Shown: piece after piece, positions 16,874-24,396 of the stretch
How positions within the stretch are numbered: position 1 is the first letter of the stretch
How the letters are laid out: every line of letters begins with the position of its first letter
Assembly: GCA_016870395.1 (NCBI GenBank)
Contig: VGBT01000013.1
Coordinates: forward strand, 1-62,133
DNA: 62,133 nt
Reading direction: 5' to 3'
DNA from: Actinomycetota bacterium
Lineage (GTDB): Bacteria; Actinomycetota; Acidimicrobiia; IMCC26256; JAENVU01
The notes under the pieces: model-generated
What the model was told of the DNA's origin: nothing
Database searches by the model: none
What the model saw: only the letters and a program-made list of their open reading frames with translations
Program-made: the position numbers and the translations under genes

Positions 16874-17578
16874 GTGAGGACCGCGGCAGTGCTTCTCGAC
16901 TTCTACGGCACCCTGGCCCGCGCGACCGGTTGGGTCGGCGCCGACGAGGTGCTCGCCGACCACGGCTACACGCTCGACGACCGGGCCCGCGCGATCTACT
17001 TCGCCGACGGCCTCGACGGCGTGGAGCATCACGAGCACTCCCAGAGCCGCGATCACTACGTGGCCTGGCAGCGCGAACGCACCCTCGCGATGCTCGCCGC
17101 GTCCGACGTGCACCCAGGCGAGTACGAGGTCATCCTCGAGAAGCTCCACGCCGGCGCGGCAAACCGGGCGATGGAGGCCTACGACGAGGTCCCCGAGGTG
17201 CTGGCCGAGCTGCGCGACCGGGGCCTGGCCGTGTTCATCTGCTCGAACTGGGACTGGGACCTGCGCGAGGCGGTCGAGGAGTCGGGCCTTGAGGATCTGG
17301 TCGACGGGATGGTGTCCTCGGCCTGGGTCGGCGCGCGGAAGCCGCACCCGCGCATCTACGCGGCCACCCTCGCGGAAGCCGGGATCCCGGCCGCCGCCGC
17401 GCTCTTCGCGGGTGACACCTGGGGCCCCGACGTCGAGGGACCGCTTGCCCACGGCTTGCGACCGGTCTACCTCCGCCGCGACGATCATTGGCCGGACAGC
17501 ACATGCCCGCACGACGAACCGAGCGGGCGCGGCGTCGCCGTGGTCACCGATCTGCGGGGCCTCCTCGCCGAGCTCTGA
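16874..17578 (+). CDS. HAD-superfamily hydrolase (Cof/REG-2-like)
   Basis: 234 residues from GTG 16874, where the HAD motif begins at once. Motif I LLDFYGTLARATG has the nucleophile Asp followed by F-Y-G-T-L; the acid/base position is Tyr rather than Asp, as in the REG-2/HDHD3-like branch. Motif II CSNWDWDLR, motif III ARKPHPRIY (Lys) and motif IV FAGDTWGPDVEG. A phosphatase or haloacid-dehalogenase-like activity on a small metabolite is expected. It stands alone between the desaturase and the VOC gene. The upstream open frame on this strand is antisense to the desaturase and excluded. Confidence 0.83.
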   Translation: MRTAAVLLDFYGTLARATGWVGADEVLADHGYTLDDRARAIYFADGLDGVEHHEHSQSRDHYVAWQRERTLAMLAASDVHPGEYEVILEKLHAGAANRAMEAYDEVPEVLAELRDRGLAVFICSNWDWDLREAVEESGLEDLVDGMVSSAWVGARKPHPRIYAATLAEAGIPAAAALFAGDTWGPDVEGPLAHGLRPVYLRRDDHWPDSTCPHDEPSGRGVAVVTDLRGLLAEL

Positions 17579-17630
17579 CCGGGGGCGTCAAGGTCAAGCT
17601 GCTACAGCGGATGCTCTAGGGGGAAGGCGT

Positions 17631-17987
17631 ATGGAGACAAAGGGCCTGCACCACGTCAACCTCCGGGTCGACGATCTCGACGTCGCGCGCCGGTTCTACG
17701 TCGAGGTGATGGGCTTCGAGGAGATCGACCGCCCCGATTTCGGCTTCGCGGGTGCGTGGTTCCGAATGGGAGCGCATCAGCTGCACCTCCAGACCACGGA
17801 TCACCCCGAGACCAAGAGTGGCGACCACTTCGCGCTCCACGTCGCCGACTGCGCCGCGTGCGCCGCCGAGCTGGAGGCCAAGGGTGTCGACGTCCTGCGC
17901 CTCGACGGCGTGCCGGGCGCCGGGGTGCAGGCGTTCCTGCGCGACCCGTCGGGCAACCTCATCGAGCTCAACCAGCCGACCGTCTGA
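17631..17987 (+). CDS. VOC-family (glyoxalase/bleomycin resistance/dioxygenase-like) protein
   Basis: 118 residues, ATG 17631 with GGGGGAAGG just upstream. A single vicinal-oxygen-chelate module of two beta-alpha-beta-beta-beta units: LHHVNLRVDDLDVARRFYVE at the N-terminus contributes a metal-ligand His, GDHFALHVAD supplies the second, and FLRDPSGNLIELNQP ends with the ligand Glu. It could be an epimerase, lyase or detoxifying enzyme. No operon partner is intact; a broken GNAT gene follows. The small single-domain form suggests a homodimer. Confidence 0.85.
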   Translation: METKGLHHVNLRVDDLDVARRFYVEVMGFEEIDRPDFGFAGAWFRMGAHQLHLQTTDHPETKSGDHFALHVADCAACAAELEAKGVDVLRLDGVPGAGVQAFLRDPSGNLIELNQPTV

Positions 17988-18007
17988 CCCGATCCGGAAG
18001 AGCGAAG

Positions 18008-18516
18008 GTGGGCGACGAGATCCTCGAAGACGGCTGGCAATCCTCCACCCCGGAGTCCGACACGCTGCTGCGCGCGTAGGTCGTGGGTTGGGTCGGCTGG
18101 ATCACGGAGCCGGCCCGCGCGCTCGTCGACGACGACGTTGTCGCGCTCGACGCGGGCTCGGACTTCTTCCTCGCCGACACAGCGATCCTCCTGCATCCAC
18201 AGGACGCCGCGTCGTTGCGGGCGACGGTCGAACGGCTGGCCGACTTCTACGCGGGCGGCTTCGGCGGGCCCTCGATCGTGATGTCGCCATGGCCCACCCC
18301 ACCCCTCGACGACCTGGGCTGCGGGCTCGTCGGGCATCCGCCCTTCATTCTCCGACCGCAGGGCGAAGCGCCCCCTCCCGACCCGGACGGGCTCAAGATC
18401 GTGGAGACCCACGACGCCCGCACGCAGGCCGACTGGGCCAGCCCGTGTACGAGCGCATGGGCTACCCGCGAGTGTCCCGCCTCACGCGCTGGACCGCCGG
18501 CCGGAACCGGCCGTGA
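18008..18516 (+). pseudogene. Broken GNAT-type acetyltransferase gene
   Basis: GTG 18008 opens a frame (GDEILEDGWQSSTPESDTLL) that hits TAG at 18077-18079 and then continues in the same frame (DAGSDFFLADTAILLHPQD ... GGPSIVMSPWPTPPLDDLGC ... IVETHDARTQADWA). Immediately afterwards the remaining sequence makes sense only in another frame: PVYERMGYPRVSRLTRWTAG, the characteristic C-terminal end of GNAT N-acetyltransferases. The acetyl-CoA-binding core between them is missing. So one nonsense codon plus an internal deletion with frameshift. An open frame to 18574 is a by-product. Confidence 0.7.
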
Positions 18517-18522
18517 ACGCGA

Positions 18523-18550
18523 CCCGGCCCCCGGCGAGCCGGGGGCCGGG
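18523..18550 (-). terminator. Strong GC hairpin downstream of the cold-shock gene
   Basis: CCCGGCCCCCGGC-ga-GCCGGGGGCCGGG: a perfect 13-bp dyad 21 nt beyond the cspA stop. There is no T-run, so it is a Rho-independent-like terminator of the short-tail type common in high-GC actinobacteria. Confidence 0.65.
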
Positions 18551-18570
18551 CACTCGATCGAAGGATCCGG

Positions 18571-18771
18571 TTAGGCAGGTCGGACGTTCTGCGCCTCTTC
18601 GCCCTTGCGGCCCGGCGCCACGTCGAACTCGACCGTCTGACCCTCCTCGAGGGTGCGATAGCCGGTCATCTGGATCTGCGAGTGGTGCACGAAGACATCG
18701 GGCTGACCCTCACGTGAGATGAAGCCGTAGCCCTTCTCCGAGTTGAACCACTTCACGGTACCTGTTGCCAT
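18571..18771 (-). CDS. cspA: Cold-shock protein (CspA family)
   Basis: 66 residues, complete OB-fold cold-shock domain. RNP1 KGYGFISR (13-20) and RNP2 VFVHHS (26-31) are intact, and the sequence begins [18 protein letters not shown]. It binds single-stranded RNA/DNA and melts mRNA structures; it may be constitutive, as are many actinobacterial CspA paralogues. Single gene with its own hairpin terminator. Upstream lies a 116-bp leader before the ACAD stop. The paralogue letter cannot be assigned, only the family. Confidence 0.95.
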   Translation of the reverse strand: MATGTVKWFNSEKGYGFISREGQPDVFVHHSQIQMTGYRTLEEGQTVEFDVAPGRKGEEAQNVRPA

Positions 18772-18887
18772 CTACCTGTTTCTTTCCTGGTGCTTTGGGG
18801 CGGCCGGCTGGCGAGCCCTCGATGGTGCGTCAAGACGGTAGCAGCCCGCCACGGTCGCCCCCAACGACGCGCTCACGGCTCGCACCC

Positions 18888-20039
18888 TCATCTCGGCAGG
18901 CCCAGCAACCGCTCGCCGATGATGGTGCGCTGCACCTCCGACGTGCCCCCCGCGATCGACGCCGCCTTCGACCACAGCCACTGCCGCGACCACTTCCCGG
19001 CGAGCGGGCTCTGCGGCCCCAGCACCCCGAGCGCGACCTCGGCCATGTGCTGGGTCATGTCGGTCCACGCCAGCTTGGTGACGCTCGACTCGGCGCCCGG
19101 CTCGACGCCCTTCGCGACCCGGGAGAGCGTGCGCCAGTTGTGGAGTCGCAGCACCCGCAGCTCCACGAAGCTCTGCGCGAGGGCGTCGGAGACCTCCACG
19201 TCGTCGAGCGCCGAGCCTGGCGCGCCGGCAGGCCGCTGCGCGGCGAGTGCGTAGAGCTCGTCGAGGTACACCTCGTGCACCACCTGCTCCTTGAACGGGA
19301 ACGCGGTACCCCGCTCGTGGGCAAGCGTCGTGTTGGCAACGGCCCAGCCCTGGTTCATCCCCCCCACCAGATGGTCCTCGGGCACGAACACCTCGGTGAA
19401 GAACACCTCGTTGAACTCCGCTTCCCCGGTGATCTGCACCAGCGGCCGGATCTCGATTCCCGGGGCCGTCATGTCGACCACGACGTAGGAGATGCCGCGG
19501 TGCTTCGGTGCATCCGGGTCGGTGCGCACGAGCGCGATGCCCCATCGCGCGTACTGCGCGTACGACGTCCACACCTTCTGCCCGTCGAGGAGCCACCCGC
19601 CTTCGACCGGCGTCGCGCGCGTGGAGAGCGACGCGAGGTCGGAACCGGCGTCGGGCTCGCTGAACAGCTGGCACCAGATCTCCCCGGCATCGAGGATGCG
19701 CGGGAGCCAGCGCGCCTTCTGCACGTCGGTCCCGTGGGCGAGCAGCGTCGGACCGGCGAGGTTGATGCCGACGCGGTTCACCGGCTGAAGCGCTCGCGAG
19801 CGCGCGTACTCCATGTTGTAGAGCGCCACCTGCACCGGGGACGCGCCGCGGCCCCCGTAGGCGGCCGGCCAGTGCACCCCCACCCACCGGTCGGCGGCGA
19901 GCTTGGCCTGCCACGCCCGACCCCACGCGATCTCCTCGTCGAGCGACGCGAAGGCCGGTGGGAGCTCGAGGTTCGCGGCAAGCCACGCGCGGATCTCGGC
20001 CGCGAACGTCAGCTCCTGCGCGCTCAGCGAGAGGTCCAC
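18888..20039 (-). CDS. Acyl-CoA dehydrogenase
   Basis: 383 residues from GTG 20039, one nucleotide after the acyl-CoA synthetase stop; an upstream in-frame ATG would lie inside that gene. Full-length ACAD: LFSEPDAGSDLASL (FAD segment), DGQKVWTSYAQYA, HRGISYVVVDMTAPGIEIRP, and C-terminal IAGGTSEVQRTIIGERLLGLPR. It resembles FadE-type enzymes of branched or cyclic CoA esters (N-terminal VHWPAAYGGRGASPVQ). Translationally coupled to the synthetase, implying activation then alpha,beta-dehydrogenation of the same substrate. Likely controlled with it from operator site 4. Confidence 0.9.
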   Translation of the reverse strand: MDLSLSAQELTFAAEIRAWLAANLELPPAFASLDEEIAWGRAWQAKLAADRWVGVHWPAAYGGRGASPVQVALYNMEYARSRALQPVNRVGINLAGPTLLAHGTDVQKARWLPRILDAGEIWCQLFSEPDAGSDLASLSTRATPVEGGWLLDGQKVWTSYAQYARWGIALVRTDPDAPKHRGISYVVVDMTAPGIEIRPLVQITGEAEFNEVFFTEVFVPEDHLVGGMNQGWAVANTTLAHERGTAFPFKEQVVHEVYLDELYALAAQRPAGAPGSALDDVEVSDALAQSFVELRVLRLHNWRTLSRVAKGVEPGAESSVTKLAWTDMTQHMAEVALGVLGPQSPLAGKWSRQWLWSKAASIAGGTSEVQRTIIGERLLGLPR

Positions 20040-20040
20040 T

Positions 20041-21768
20041 TCACAGGTCCCAGAACTGCTCGCGCCGGTAGTGCACGAACGACGCCGCCAACGCATCCTC
20101 GTCGTCCGGTGCGAACGGGCGGTACGCGGTCTCACCTCGAAGCCGGACGAACACCGGATCACCGCCGACGCGGTCACGGCGCCACTTCTGGTGGACGAGT
20201 GTGCGCTTCACGATCTTGTTGGTGCCGGTCGTCGGGGGATCGCCGAGGAGACGCACGTAGCGCGGCCGCCACTTCGGGCCGACGTCGGGGAGGCCGTCGA
20301 CCCACGCCGCGAACCCGGCCGGATCGAAGCTCGCGCCGTCGCGCAGGACGAGCCCGGCCATCACCTGATCGCCGGCCTGGTCGTCGGGCACCCCGTACAC
20401 GGTGGCCAGCACGACGTCGGGGTGATGGCGCAGCGCCTCCTCGATCGGGCCGGCCGGGAAGTTCTCGCCGTCGACGCGGATCCAGTCGGCGTTGCGACCG
20501 GCGAAGTAGAGGTACCCGTCGTCATCCAGGTAGCCGAGGTCGCCCGACCAGTACCAGCCGAAGCGAGTGGTCCTCGCGGTGGCCTCCGGGTTGTTGTAGT
20601 AGCCCTCGAACGGGCCCGCGCCGCCGGTGTTCACGATCTCACCAACGCACGCCTCTGCGTTGGTGAGCCGTCCGTGCTCGTCGAACCGGGCGCGCGGCTT
20701 CTCGTTGCCGTCGTCGTCGACGACCTTCACGCCCTCGCCCGCCCGACCGAGCGCCCCTGCGCGCTCCTCCACGTCGCGGTTCACCGCCACGCCGCCCTCG
20801 GTCGCGCCGTAGGCGTCGATCACGTCGACGCCGAAGCGCCGAGAGAACGCGTCGACCACCTCGGGCGAACCCTCGTTGCCGAACGCTACCCGCAACGGGT
20901 TGTCGGCGTCATCGGGCCGCTCGGGCTGCGCGAGGAGGTACGCAAGCGGCTTGCCGGTGTAGTTGAAGTAGGTCGCACCGTAATGGCGCACGTCGGCCAG
21001 CCAGCGCGAGGCGGAGAACCTCCGCGCGAGGCCGACGGAGCACCCGTACACGAGCGACGGCGCCCATCCCACCTGGACCGCGTTGGAGTGGAACAGCGGC
21101 ATGCACACGTAGCCGATGTCGTCGGGCCCGAGGTCCATGATGATGCCCATCCGGTTGCCGGTGACCATCAGGCGGCGCTGCGAGCAGATCACCGCCTTGG
21201 GCGCGTCGGACGTGCCGCTCGTGAAGATCAGACCCCATGGTGTGTCGACGCTCGGCTCGAGCCCGGGATCGCCGTCGTCGTAGGCCGCGAGCGCATCTTC
21301 CAGACCCTCCCCCACCACGAGGACCGGCGGCAGCTGGTCGAGCACGGGCTCGAGCAGCTCGAGATGCTTCGGCTCGGTGACCACGAGCCCGCAGTCGGTG
21401 TGGCGCGCGTCGCGGAGCAGGTGCTCGCCGCGCCGGGTGTGGTTGAGGCCCACGACCGCGGCGCCGGCGAACGCCGCACCGCCGAAGGCGAACAGGTACT
21501 CGGGCCGGTTGTCGAGCAGGACCGCGACGTGACGCGGGCGCCCCTCCGGCAACCGGTCGAGCAGGAGGTTCGCCCACCGGCGCGACTCGGCGACGTACTC
21601 GGCGTGCGTCCAGACCCGATCCTCGAACCACACCGCGGGCCGGTCGCGGGTCGCCGGGTCGCTCGCGTTGCGCCGCAACAGCGCGGCCGCGTTCGGCGCG
21701 GGCAGCGGCGCCTGGCCGGGGGCCGGAACCGCGCGCCGGCGCAGCGGCGTCGCGGCCGGGTCCGTCAT
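20041..21768 (-). CDS. Acyl-CoA synthetase (AMP-forming, FadD-like)
   Basis: 575 residues, ATG 21768. ANL superfamily: phosphate loop FTSGTSDAPKAVICSQ (more polar than the usual TSGTTGxPKG), adenine motif YGATEGGVAVN, YWSGDLGYLDDDGYLYFAGR (hinge), and C-terminal catalytic Lys in TGTNKIVKR. It activates a carboxylic acid to its CoA thioester with ATP. FATP-like features (no transmembrane segment, VRLLGDPPTTGTNKIVK) suggest very-long-chain or steroid acids, though this is inference. An operator-like dyad (site 4) sits 26 bp upstream, and the ACAD gene follows with a 1-bp gap. Confidence 0.9.
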   Translation of the reverse strand: MTDPAATPLRRRAVPAPGQAPLPAPNAAALLRRNASDPATRDRPAVWFEDRVWTHAEYVAESRRWANLLLDRLPEGRPRHVAVLLDNRPEYLFAFGGAAFAGAAVVGLNHTRRGEHLLRDARHTDCGLVVTEPKHLELLEPVLDQLPPVLVVGEGLEDALAAYDDGDPGLEPSVDTPWGLIFTSGTSDAPKAVICSQRRLMVTGNRMGIIMDLGPDDIGYVCMPLFHSNAVQVGWAPSLVYGCSVGLARRFSASRWLADVRHYGATYFNYTGKPLAYLLAQPERPDDADNPLRVAFGNEGSPEVVDAFSRRFGVDVIDAYGATEGGVAVNRDVEERAGALGRAGEGVKVVDDDGNEKPRARFDEHGRLTNAEACVGEIVNTGGAGPFEGYYNNPEATARTTRFGWYWSGDLGYLDDDGYLYFAGRNADWIRVDGENFPAGPIEEALRHHPDVVLATVYGVPDDQAGDQVMAGLVLRDGASFDPAGFAAWVDGLPDVGPKWRPRYVRLLGDPPTTGTNKIVKRTLVHQKWRRDRVGGDPVFVRLRGETAYRPFAPDDEDALAASFVHYRREQFWDL

Positions 21769-21793
21769 GGCCGGGCCCGGGTCTCAGAGGAAC

Positions 21794-21809
21794 CTGACAT
21801 CGGCGTCAT
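21794..21809. promoter_or_regulatory. Palindromic operator, site 4
   Basis: CTGACATCGGCGTCAT: intact TGAC-N6-GTCA, outermost base pair mismatched. 26 bp upstream of the acyl-CoA synthetase ATG, next to a possible minus-strand -10 (TAGCAT). Confidence 0.65.
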
Positions 21810-21898
21810 GCTATGCGGGAGCACGGCGAGGCCGCGAGAGCGGGAGAAGGGGCGATGGCCAGCGCAGGTCACCTGCCGGCGAATGACCGTATCCGGCC

Positions 21899-23125
21899 TC
21901 AGCCGATCGCGCCGGCCTCGCGCAGCGCCCCGAGGCGGGCGTCGTCGTAGCCGCACACCTCGCGCAGCACCGCATCGGTGTGCTCGCCCACGGTCGGCGC
22001 CTTCGTCGGCACCAGGGGCTTCTCGCCTGCCACCTTCACCGGGAAGGGCAGCTGCTCCGCCCCGAGCGCCTCGGTCGGGAACCATGCGAACCGGTCGCGG
22101 AACTGCGGGTCGTCTGCCACCGTCTTGGGCGTGTTGACCGGCGCGATCGGCACGTCGACCTCGACGCCGAAGTCGACCCACTCCTTCGTCGTACGTGCCC
22201 CGAAGATCGCCGTGAGCTCCCGCTGGAGCTCACGGTTGCCGCGTGCGTGGTCGCCGTACTCGGAGCCCGGCCACCGCTCGAACAAGTCGCCCCGGCCGAC
22301 CGCCTCACAGAAGCTCCGCCAGAAATGCTGCTCGCTCGCCATGAACAGCACGTACCCGTCGTTCGACGCGTACACCTGGTAGCGCACGCCGCCGCGCATC
22401 CCCGCAATCGCGGGTTCACGCCGCACGTAGTCGTCGGCCGCGTTCCCCGTGACCTCGGTCTGCGGGCGTTCGTACGCGCGGTACGTCTCCTCGCGATACC
22501 AGTCGAACGCCGCGGCCGAGTCCGACTGCGCGAGCTCGAGCTCGGCGCCCTCGCCGGTCGCCCGCGCTTTGATGACGGCCGCCAGGATCCCGAGCGCGCC
22601 GTAGAGCGGTCCGGCGTTGATTCCGATCGAGACATGGTCGGGGATCGCGGGGAAGCCCTCCTCGTCGATCTCCGGTGCGAAGATGCCGGCCCACGCGTCA
22701 TATGCGATGCCGTGGCTCGCCAAGTCGCGGTAGGGACCCGTCGCCCCGTACCCCGAGATCGTGCACTGCACGATCCTCGGGTTCACCGCCCGCAGCCGGT
22801 CGAACCCGAGACCGCGCCGGGCCAGGCCGCCCGGGCGCATCGCCTCAACGACGACGTCGCTCTCGCGCACGAGGTCGCAGAAGATCGCGATCCCGTCGGC
22901 GGTGCGCAGGTCGAGCACCACGCTGCGCTTGCCCCGGTTCACATGGAGGTGCATGAGCGACGTGCCCTCCACGATCGGCCAGGTCATCCGGCGCACGTAG
23001 TCGCCGCTCGGTGGCTCGACCTTGATGACCTCGGCGCCAAGGTCGGCCAACGCAGTCGTAATGGCGGCCGGGCCGAGCATCGAGCACTCGACGATGCGCA
23101 CCCCGGCAAGCAGCGGTGTCCCCAT
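21899..23125 (-). CDS. CaiB/BaiF-family (class III) CoA-transferase
   Basis: 408 residues, ATG 23125. Family III features: ALADLGAEVIKVEPPSGD (27-42), LHVNRGKRSVVLDL (60-73), and the catalytic Asp at ~143 in HGIAYDAWAG; C-terminal FRDRFAWFPTEALG-type domain. It moves CoA between carboxylic acids via an aspartyl-CoA anhydride. It follows the selenoprotein gene by 64 bp on the same strand and may be cotranscribed with it and the sulfatase. A role as racemase (AMACR-like) is a possible alternative within the family. Confidence 0.9.
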   Translation of the reverse strand: MGTPLLAGVRIVECSMLGPAAITTALADLGAEVIKVEPPSGDYVRRMTWPIVEGTSLMHLHVNRGKRSVVLDLRTADGIAIFCDLVRESDVVVEAMRPGGLARRGLGFDRLRAVNPRIVQCTISGYGATGPYRDLASHGIAYDAWAGIFAPEIDEEGFPAIPDHVSIGINAGPLYGALGILAAVIKARATGEGAELELAQSDSAAAFDWYREETYRAYERPQTEVTGNAADDYVRREPAIAGMRGGVRYQVYASNDGYVLFMASEQHFWRSFCEAVGRGDLFERWPGSEYGDHARGNRELQRELTAIFGARTTKEWVDFGVEVDVPIAPVNTPKTVADDPQFRDRFAWFPTEALGAEQLPFPVKVAGEKPLVPTKAPTVGEHTDAVLREVCGYDDARLGALREAGAIG

Positions 23126-23189
23126 GGGCGGGGGACGCTACCGGCCGGACCCCGCTCCGGGCAGGTCGGCCCGCGACACCCCGAGTGGA

Positions 23190-24353
23190 CTACTGCCGGG
23201 TGGCCCGGGCCATGTAGAACCAGAGCGGGAACGGCGCCTGCGCGGCCTGCATCGCCCGGCGCGCCGCCAGCACGACCCGCCCGGCCGCGCTGACCTCGTA
23301 GAACCACGCCTCGGCGGCACCCGGGTCGGGCGGCCCGTCGACGAGCGCCAGCGACGCCTCCTCGTAGTACGCGCGGACGTCGTGCGCGGCGCTCACCGGG
23401 TCGCCGGGGAGACCGGCCTGGGTCCAGTCCACACCGTCTGCGATCCGGACGAACGCCGCCACCAGGTCGGACACTCCGTCGGCGTCGGCTACGCGCCCGA
23501 CCGAGGTGCGACCCGTGGCGGTCCGCGTCCGCTCGTAGGCGTCGCGCAGGGCTCGGGCCTCGTCGACGGCCTCGGGCACCGACGGGTCGAAGCGGGGCGG
23601 CAGCGCACACGACAGGGGTGCGGCGTCGTCGAGCTCGATCACCTCGGGATGGGTCTCGAGCACCGGGCCCTCCGGCGCGTCGAGCAGCGCGAACGCGCGC
23701 CGCGCCACGTCGTGCTGGAAGTCGGCGTCGCCGGGCCGGCCGAGCGGCCGGCCGAGCGGGAACTCGCAGTACAGGGCCCGGGGCGGGTGCATCTTCTCGG
23801 CGACGGGGAGAACCGACACGAGCGCCACCGTGGCGATGCCAGCCGCTTCGAACACATGCGCGAGCACACACACGGTGCGCGTGCAGAGCGGTCAGACCGG
23901 TGTGAGCAAAACGATGTCGACGCCGTCGTCGCGCAGGATCCGCGCGGCGCGTGGACCGGAGTCGAGCCGCACCTTGGTCACCGTGTCGTCCTGGTTGCCC
24001 GCGAACGCGACGTGATGCGGCGCGACCGCACCAATGACCCCCCGGGCCGCGAGCTCCTCGAGCCGGTCGATCGGGTACACCACGTCGAGGTCAGCGGCGA
24101 AGCCCGCCCTGTCGAAGTTTGGACTCCAGTGACCCATCACCAGGTCGCGCGTCTCCCGAGCGAGCACTCGATACCCGGTGTCCGCAGGTCCGTAGCGCTC
24201 GTCGCCTACCTCGTGCAGCGCGGCAGTCGTGACAATCGCGACCGTGGCGTCGCCGAGCGGCACCGGGACGGTCCACGACGTGCCGTCGATCTCGGGAACC
24301 GGCAGATTCGCTGCGTACTCCCGCATCGCCGCGTCCGCGCCACCACCGCTCAC
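23190..24353 (-). CDS. Glycine/proline-reductase selenoprotein B-family protein with in-frame UGA (selenocysteine)
   Basis: 387 residues when the in-frame TGA at 23892-23894 is read as selenocysteine (U154). The two halves are in one frame with no other stop. The junction reads DIVLLTPV-U-PLCTRTVCVLAH, i.e. a UxxC redox motif (U154, C157) at the position where GrdB/PrdB-type selenoproteins carry Sec; Cys-containing relatives use CPVC-like motifs. N-terminal half: LPVPEIDGTSWTVPVPLGD, HWSPNFDR, GVIGAVAPHHVAFAG, all family-like. C-terminal half: VFEAAGIATVALVSV, ALYCEFPLGRPLGRPGD. A 10-bp hairpin starts 7 nt after the UGA. Start GTG 24353 is preferred; ATG 24326 is possible. Likely a thiol/selenol reductase; substrate unknown. 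Confidence 0.82.
23864..23884 (-). promoter_or_regulatory. Candidate bacterial SECIS hairpin after the UGA
   Basis: On the minus strand, GCACGCGC / GTGTGTGC (with two G-U pairs in the RNA) close an ACCGU apical loop beginning ~16 nt after the UGA, within the spacing of known bacterial SECIS elements. The stem can extend to 10 pairs with a minimal loop. SelB recognition is inferred, not shown. Confidence 0.5.
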
Positions 24354-24396
24354 CAGACCGCTCGCAAGCTCGCCCGACCGCCGCTCACCGGACCGC

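Noticed and set aside
7757-18079. Amber (TAG) recoding in two genes, at 7757 and 18077
   Set aside because: Both genes also lack internal domains, and the GNAT remnant changes frame. Neither TAG lies at a conserved catalytic position, so plain decay explains them better than pyrrolysine or suppression.
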